A stretch of DNA of 8,063 nt from a bacterium. Its GTDB lineage: Bacteria; Krumholzibacteriota; Krumholzibacteriia; WVZY01. Both the position numbers and the translations under genes were made by a program. How positions within the stretch are numbered: the stretch's first letter is position 1; each line of letters begins with the position of its first letter. The notes beneath the pieces were generated by a model. It worked only from the letters and a program-made list of their open reading frames with translations, did not search any database and was not told the origin of the DNA. Location of the stretch: positions 1 to 8,063 of the forward strand of contig JAPUJU010000089.1 in assembly GCA_027296025.1 (NCBI GenBank). Reading direction: 5' to 3'. Shown here piece after piece: positions 5,866 to 8,063 of this stretch.

Positions 5866-7831
5866 CTTTTCTTCCTGCAGCCCTCAGCGGTAGGCGGATC
5901 AGCAGAAAGCCCAGCAAAACGAACACCATCAGACCCAACCAGGAACCCAGCGGTCCGGGCGTAACGTTGATCAACGGAGCAGCCTCCCAGGACTTGTCGA
6001 TCAGCGAATGACCCAGCACGAAGAAAGCGACAATCACCGCCATCAGGGATTCACCGGCAATAAATCCCGAAGACAACAGCACCCCCACATTCTCCGCCTT
6101 CGTTCGATTTGTCTCATCAAGATTTTTTCTCGCGAGTGCCCGGTCCATGAACCACCGGATGATCCCACCGACAAAAATCGGCGCGGTCGCGGTGAAGGGA
6201 AGATACATCCCCACAGCGATCAGCATCGGCGACAGCGACCCGGTAAGGATCAGCGCAACCCCGAGGAGCATACCCACGATAACAAGCGACCATGCCATCC
6301 CCCCCCCGACGATACCCTGTGCCATAAGCGCCATCAGCCCCGCCTGCGGCGCCGGAAGGAGGTCGCTGCCGATCGTGTACACCTTGTGAAGCGCCATGAT
6401 CGCGAACGCCAGCACGAGCGCGGTGAAGACAACCCCAATGATCTCTGCAATCTCCATTTTGCGAGGCGAACCGCCGAGGATGTATCCGACTTTCAGGTCC
6501 TGCATCATGTCGCCGGCGATACCCGCCGCGCAGCAGATCACGCCGGCGACTCCGAGGACGGCCATCACACCCTTCGGGCCCGTGACCCCGATCGCCACCA
6601 TAATGATCGACGCAATGATCAGCGCACTCAGCGTCAGGCCGCTAATCGGATTGTTCGACGAACCGATGAGGCCCACGAGGTATCCGGCGACGGCGGCAAA
6701 GAGGAACCCCAGAATCAGCATCACGATCGTGAGCAGAATCGCGCCGAGGAAGGAACCACTGAAAATGAAATAAAGCACCAGCATCGGGACGGCGACAATC
6801 CCGATCGCAACGAACACTTTTTTAAAGTCAAGATCCGTCGCCAGGCGGCCCAGCCTGGTGCCAGAGCCCTTCGAGGTGTCGAGGTCACGGATTGCGCGGG
6901 TAATTCCACCGATCAGCGACATTCGCAGGCCGTAGAGCGTATAGAAGGCGGCGACGATCATTGTGCCGACGGCCAGTGGACGGACCTGTCGACGCCAGAC
7001 GTCACCGCTGACCGTTTCCCAGCCCTGCGCCTGTGCAAGCCCTGCGAGCTCCGGATTCAGGAAAACCGATAGCGGGACCAGCACCCACCAACCAAACGCC
7101 GCTCCGGCGAAAAGAACGGTCGATACACGCATCCCAACGATATACCCGACTCCGACGAGAGCGGGCGATGCCGACGGCGTCTGAAGAAGGATTCCGCCGC
7201 TGTAGTCAAATCCCCTGCCCGCAATCTCTATTCTCGATGACCCGAATTTCACAAAGCCGGACACGCTGTCCCGGACGACGGGGATCCCGAACCCGTTCTT
7301 GAGAACCTCCCAGACGGCTGCGAAGCCCATCGCTTTGAACAGCGTCGATGCCCCCGTCTGCCCACCCTGGCCGGCCTTTACGATCTCCGCGGCGGCAACA
7401 CTCTCGGGAAACGGCAGCGATGTGTCCTCGACCATCGTTCGTCGCAGAACAATGATGAACAGCACTCCGAGCGTGCCGCCAACGAGCATGATGGCCGTCG
7501 ACTCGGCATATTTCAGGTTGTCCCACACCCCGGCGATAATGAACGCGGGCAGTGTGAAAATCGCGCCGGCGACAAGCGCTTCGCCGACAGAGGCGGTTGT
7601 CCGTGCGATGTTTTCCTCGAGGATGGTACCGCCGAGAAGCCTCATTGCGGCCATCGCTACCACAGCAGCGGGGAAAATCGCCGACACCGTCAGGCCTGCG
7701 CGCATACCGAGATACGCGTTCGCCGTTCCAAGAACGATCGCCATCACAATGCCGAGCACCATCGCTTTGATGGTCAACTCGGCGAGATTGGATTCTTCGG
7801 CGACGTATGGTTTGAAGGGTCTTTTTTCCAT
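5858..7831 (-). CDS. OPT family oligopeptide transporter
   Basis: A 657-residue polytopic inner-membrane protein with roughly 14-16 hydrophobic segments. OPT proteins import oligopeptides, or metal-chelating peptides, by proton coupling. Seen: NAYLGMRAGLTVSAIFPAAV (38-57) and EENIARTTASVGEALVAGAI (72-91), both hallmarks of prokaryotic OPT members; LPFPESVAAAEI (139-150); SSNNPISGLTLSALI (391-405); AGDMMQDLKVGYILGGSPRK (439-458); and LPFTATAPIFVGGIIRW (544-560). Length is normal for a bacterial single-chain OPT and no break is seen. The start at 7831 has AGAGG (7839-7835) only 3 nt upstream, a short spacing, but it gives the expected short cytoplasmic N-terminus (MEKRPFKPYVAEE). It is the first gene of an operon with the PqqD-like and M20 genes. 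A run of nine G in the coding strand spans codons 509-511. The substrate, peptide or metal chelate, cannot be told from sequence. Confidence 0.95.
   Translation of the reverse strand: MEKRPFKPYVAEESNLAELTIKAMVLGIVMAIVLGTANAYLGMRAGLTVSAIFPAAVVAMAAMRLLGGTILEENIARTTASVGEALVAGAIFTLPAFIIAGVWDNLKYAESTAIMLVGGTLGVLFIIVLRRTMVEDTSLPFPESVAAAEIVKAGQGGQTGASTLFKAMGFAAVWEVLKNGFGIPVVRDSVSGFVKFGSSRIEIAGRGFDYSGGILLQTPSASPALVGVGYIVGMRVSTVLFAGAAFGWWVLVPLSVFLNPELAGLAQAQGWETVSGDVWRRQVRPLAVGTMIVAAFYTLYGLRMSLIGGITRAIRDLDTSKGSGTRLGRLATDLDFKKVFVAIGIVAVPMLVLYFIFSGSFLGAILLTIVMLILGFLFAAVAGYLVGLIGSSNNPISGLTLSALIIASIIMVAIGVTGPKGVMAVLGVAGVICCAAGIAGDMMQDLKVGYILGGSPRKMEIAEIIGVVFTALVLAFAIMALHKVYTIGSDLLPAPQAGLMALMAQGIVGGGMAWSLVIVGMLLGVALILTGSLSPMLIAVGMYLPFTATAPIFVGGIIRWFMDRALARKNLDETNRTKAENVGVLLSSGFIAGESLMAVIVAFFVLGHSLIDKSWEAAPLINVTPGPLGSWLGLMVFVLLGFLLIRLPLRAAGRKDD
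6299..6307 (-). repeat. G9 homopolymer inside the OPT gene
   Basis: Nine consecutive C on the plus strand (G on the coding strand) encode Gly509-Gly511 exactly. This is long enough to be prone to slipped-strand change. The reading frame is intact in this sequence. Confidence 0.85.
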
Positions 7832-7984
7832 CGTCCTCTAGTCGGCCCTACCGACAACACCCAGGAGGGTGGGAACAGGCGGGATACCACGGGCGAGCTT
7901 TTTTATACAATTACTCAACAAGGAAGCGTCGACTCAACAGAGCACGGTGAACAGGGCGCTGGACGCGCAAACAAAACTCCCGTG
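7832..7984 (-). promoter_or_regulatory. Structured 5' leader of the OPT operon
   Basis: If transcription starts just after the extended -10, the leader is about 150 nt. It contains two perfect small hairpins close to the start codon. One is CACCC/GGGTG with a 4-nt loop (7858-7871). The other is GTCGG/CCGAC with a 5-nt loop (7841-7855), ending 1 nt before the AGAGG ribosome binding site. Farther up, TGTTGAGT occurs twice on the minus strand (at 7932-7939 and 7913-7920), 19 bp apart. It could control translation or bind a regulator. It matches no riboswitch class I recognise. Confidence 0.4.
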
Positions 7985-7990
7985 CCGGGG

Positions 7991-8016
7991 ATTATATCAG
8001 AGAACCGAGGTGACAA
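7991..8016 (-). promoter_or_regulatory. Extended -10 promoter of the OPT operon
   Basis: The minus strand carries TGATATAAT (7999-7991), a perfect TATAAT preceded by the TGn extended -10 element. TTGTCA (8016-8011) is a good -35 match by sequence, but the spacer is only 14 nt, so the promoter probably relies on the extended -10. It overlaps the ribosome binding site and first base of the probable divergent gene. Confidence 0.6.
8007..8013 (+). promoter_or_regulatory. Ribosome binding site of the divergent gene
   Basis: GAGGTGA on the plus strand is a strong Shine-Dalgarno match. Its GAGG core lies 5 nt before the ATG at 8016. It is the main reason to call a gene start there. Confidence 0.5.
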
Positions 8017-8063
8017 TGCATACGAAACGGGAGGACAAAGAAAGACAACACGCCGCATTTTTA
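8016..8063 (+). CDS. Start of an unidentified divergent gene, cut by the right edge
   Basis: An ATG preceded at good spacing by GAGGTGA opens a frame that stays open for all 16 visible codons (MHTKREDKERQHAAFL). The visible part is charged and hydrophilic, so this does not look like a signal peptide or membrane start. Too little is present to name a family. It would be transcribed away from the OPT operon and share its regulatory region, a common layout for a regulator, but that is only inference. Chance is possible over 48 nt; the ribosome binding site makes a real gene more likely than not. Confidence 0.5.
   Translation, partial: MHTKREDKERQHAAFL

Noticed and set aside
6008..7072. 354-codon open frame on the plus strand
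   Set aside because: Antisense to the OPT gene. Its highly charged His/Arg/Asp-rich, low-complexity protein is what results from reading the reverse strand of a membrane protein gene; no domain is recognisable.
7887..7910. T6 run on the plus strand in the upstream region considered as a terminator
   Set aside because: No complementary stem precedes the T run in the plus direction, and no plus-strand gene ends before it.

Overview
This looks like bacterial chromosome, moderately GC-rich and densely coding. Nearly everything is read from the minus strand. No rRNA, tRNA, CRISPR array, insertion sequence or phage gene was seen. The gene set suggests a free-living Gram-negative-type bacterium, perhaps an uncultured lineage of the FCB/Gemmatimonadota-like groups. 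It comprises a surface-polysaccharide type GT4 glycosyltransferase with a heparinase II/III-like protein, a PtsN-like EIIA domain fused to an XRE repressor domain, and an OPT peptide transporter with a PqqD-like protein and an M20 peptidase. The taxonomic guess is an inference and weak.

Layout in minus-strand reading order, from the right edge. At 8016-8063 a plus-strand gene probably begins and runs off the window; it has a good ribosome binding site but only 16 codons are visible. Between it and the transporter (7832-8015) lies a divergent regulatory region. It holds a perfect extended -10 element and a leader of about 150 nt with two small hairpins just before the transporter's ribosome binding site. 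Next come three tightly packed genes that look like one operon: an OPT family oligopeptide transporter (5858-7831), a small PqqD-like protein (5527-5865, overlapping the transporter by 8 nt) and an M20 metallopeptidase (4237-5484). The simplest reading is peptide uptake followed by cytoplasmic hydrolysis, with a PqqD-like peptide-binding protein of unknown role between the two.

After a 143-nt gap comes a 295-residue regulator (3206-4093), an N-terminal XRE helix-turn-helix joined to a C-terminal PTS EIIA domain with its phosphorylatable histidine intact. A clear hairpin terminator (3145-3176) follows it. A new promoter (3097-3125) then appears to drive a polysaccharide unit: a heparinase II/III-like (alginate lyase family) protein (868-2976) and, 6 nt after it, a GT4 glycosyltransferase (1-861) that is cut by the left edge.

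The points most worth a second look are the orphan PqqD-like protein inside a transporter-peptidase operon, the XRE-EIIA fusion, the structured leader of the transporter gene, a run of nine G in the transporter coding strand, and the uncertain start of the heparinase-like gene.
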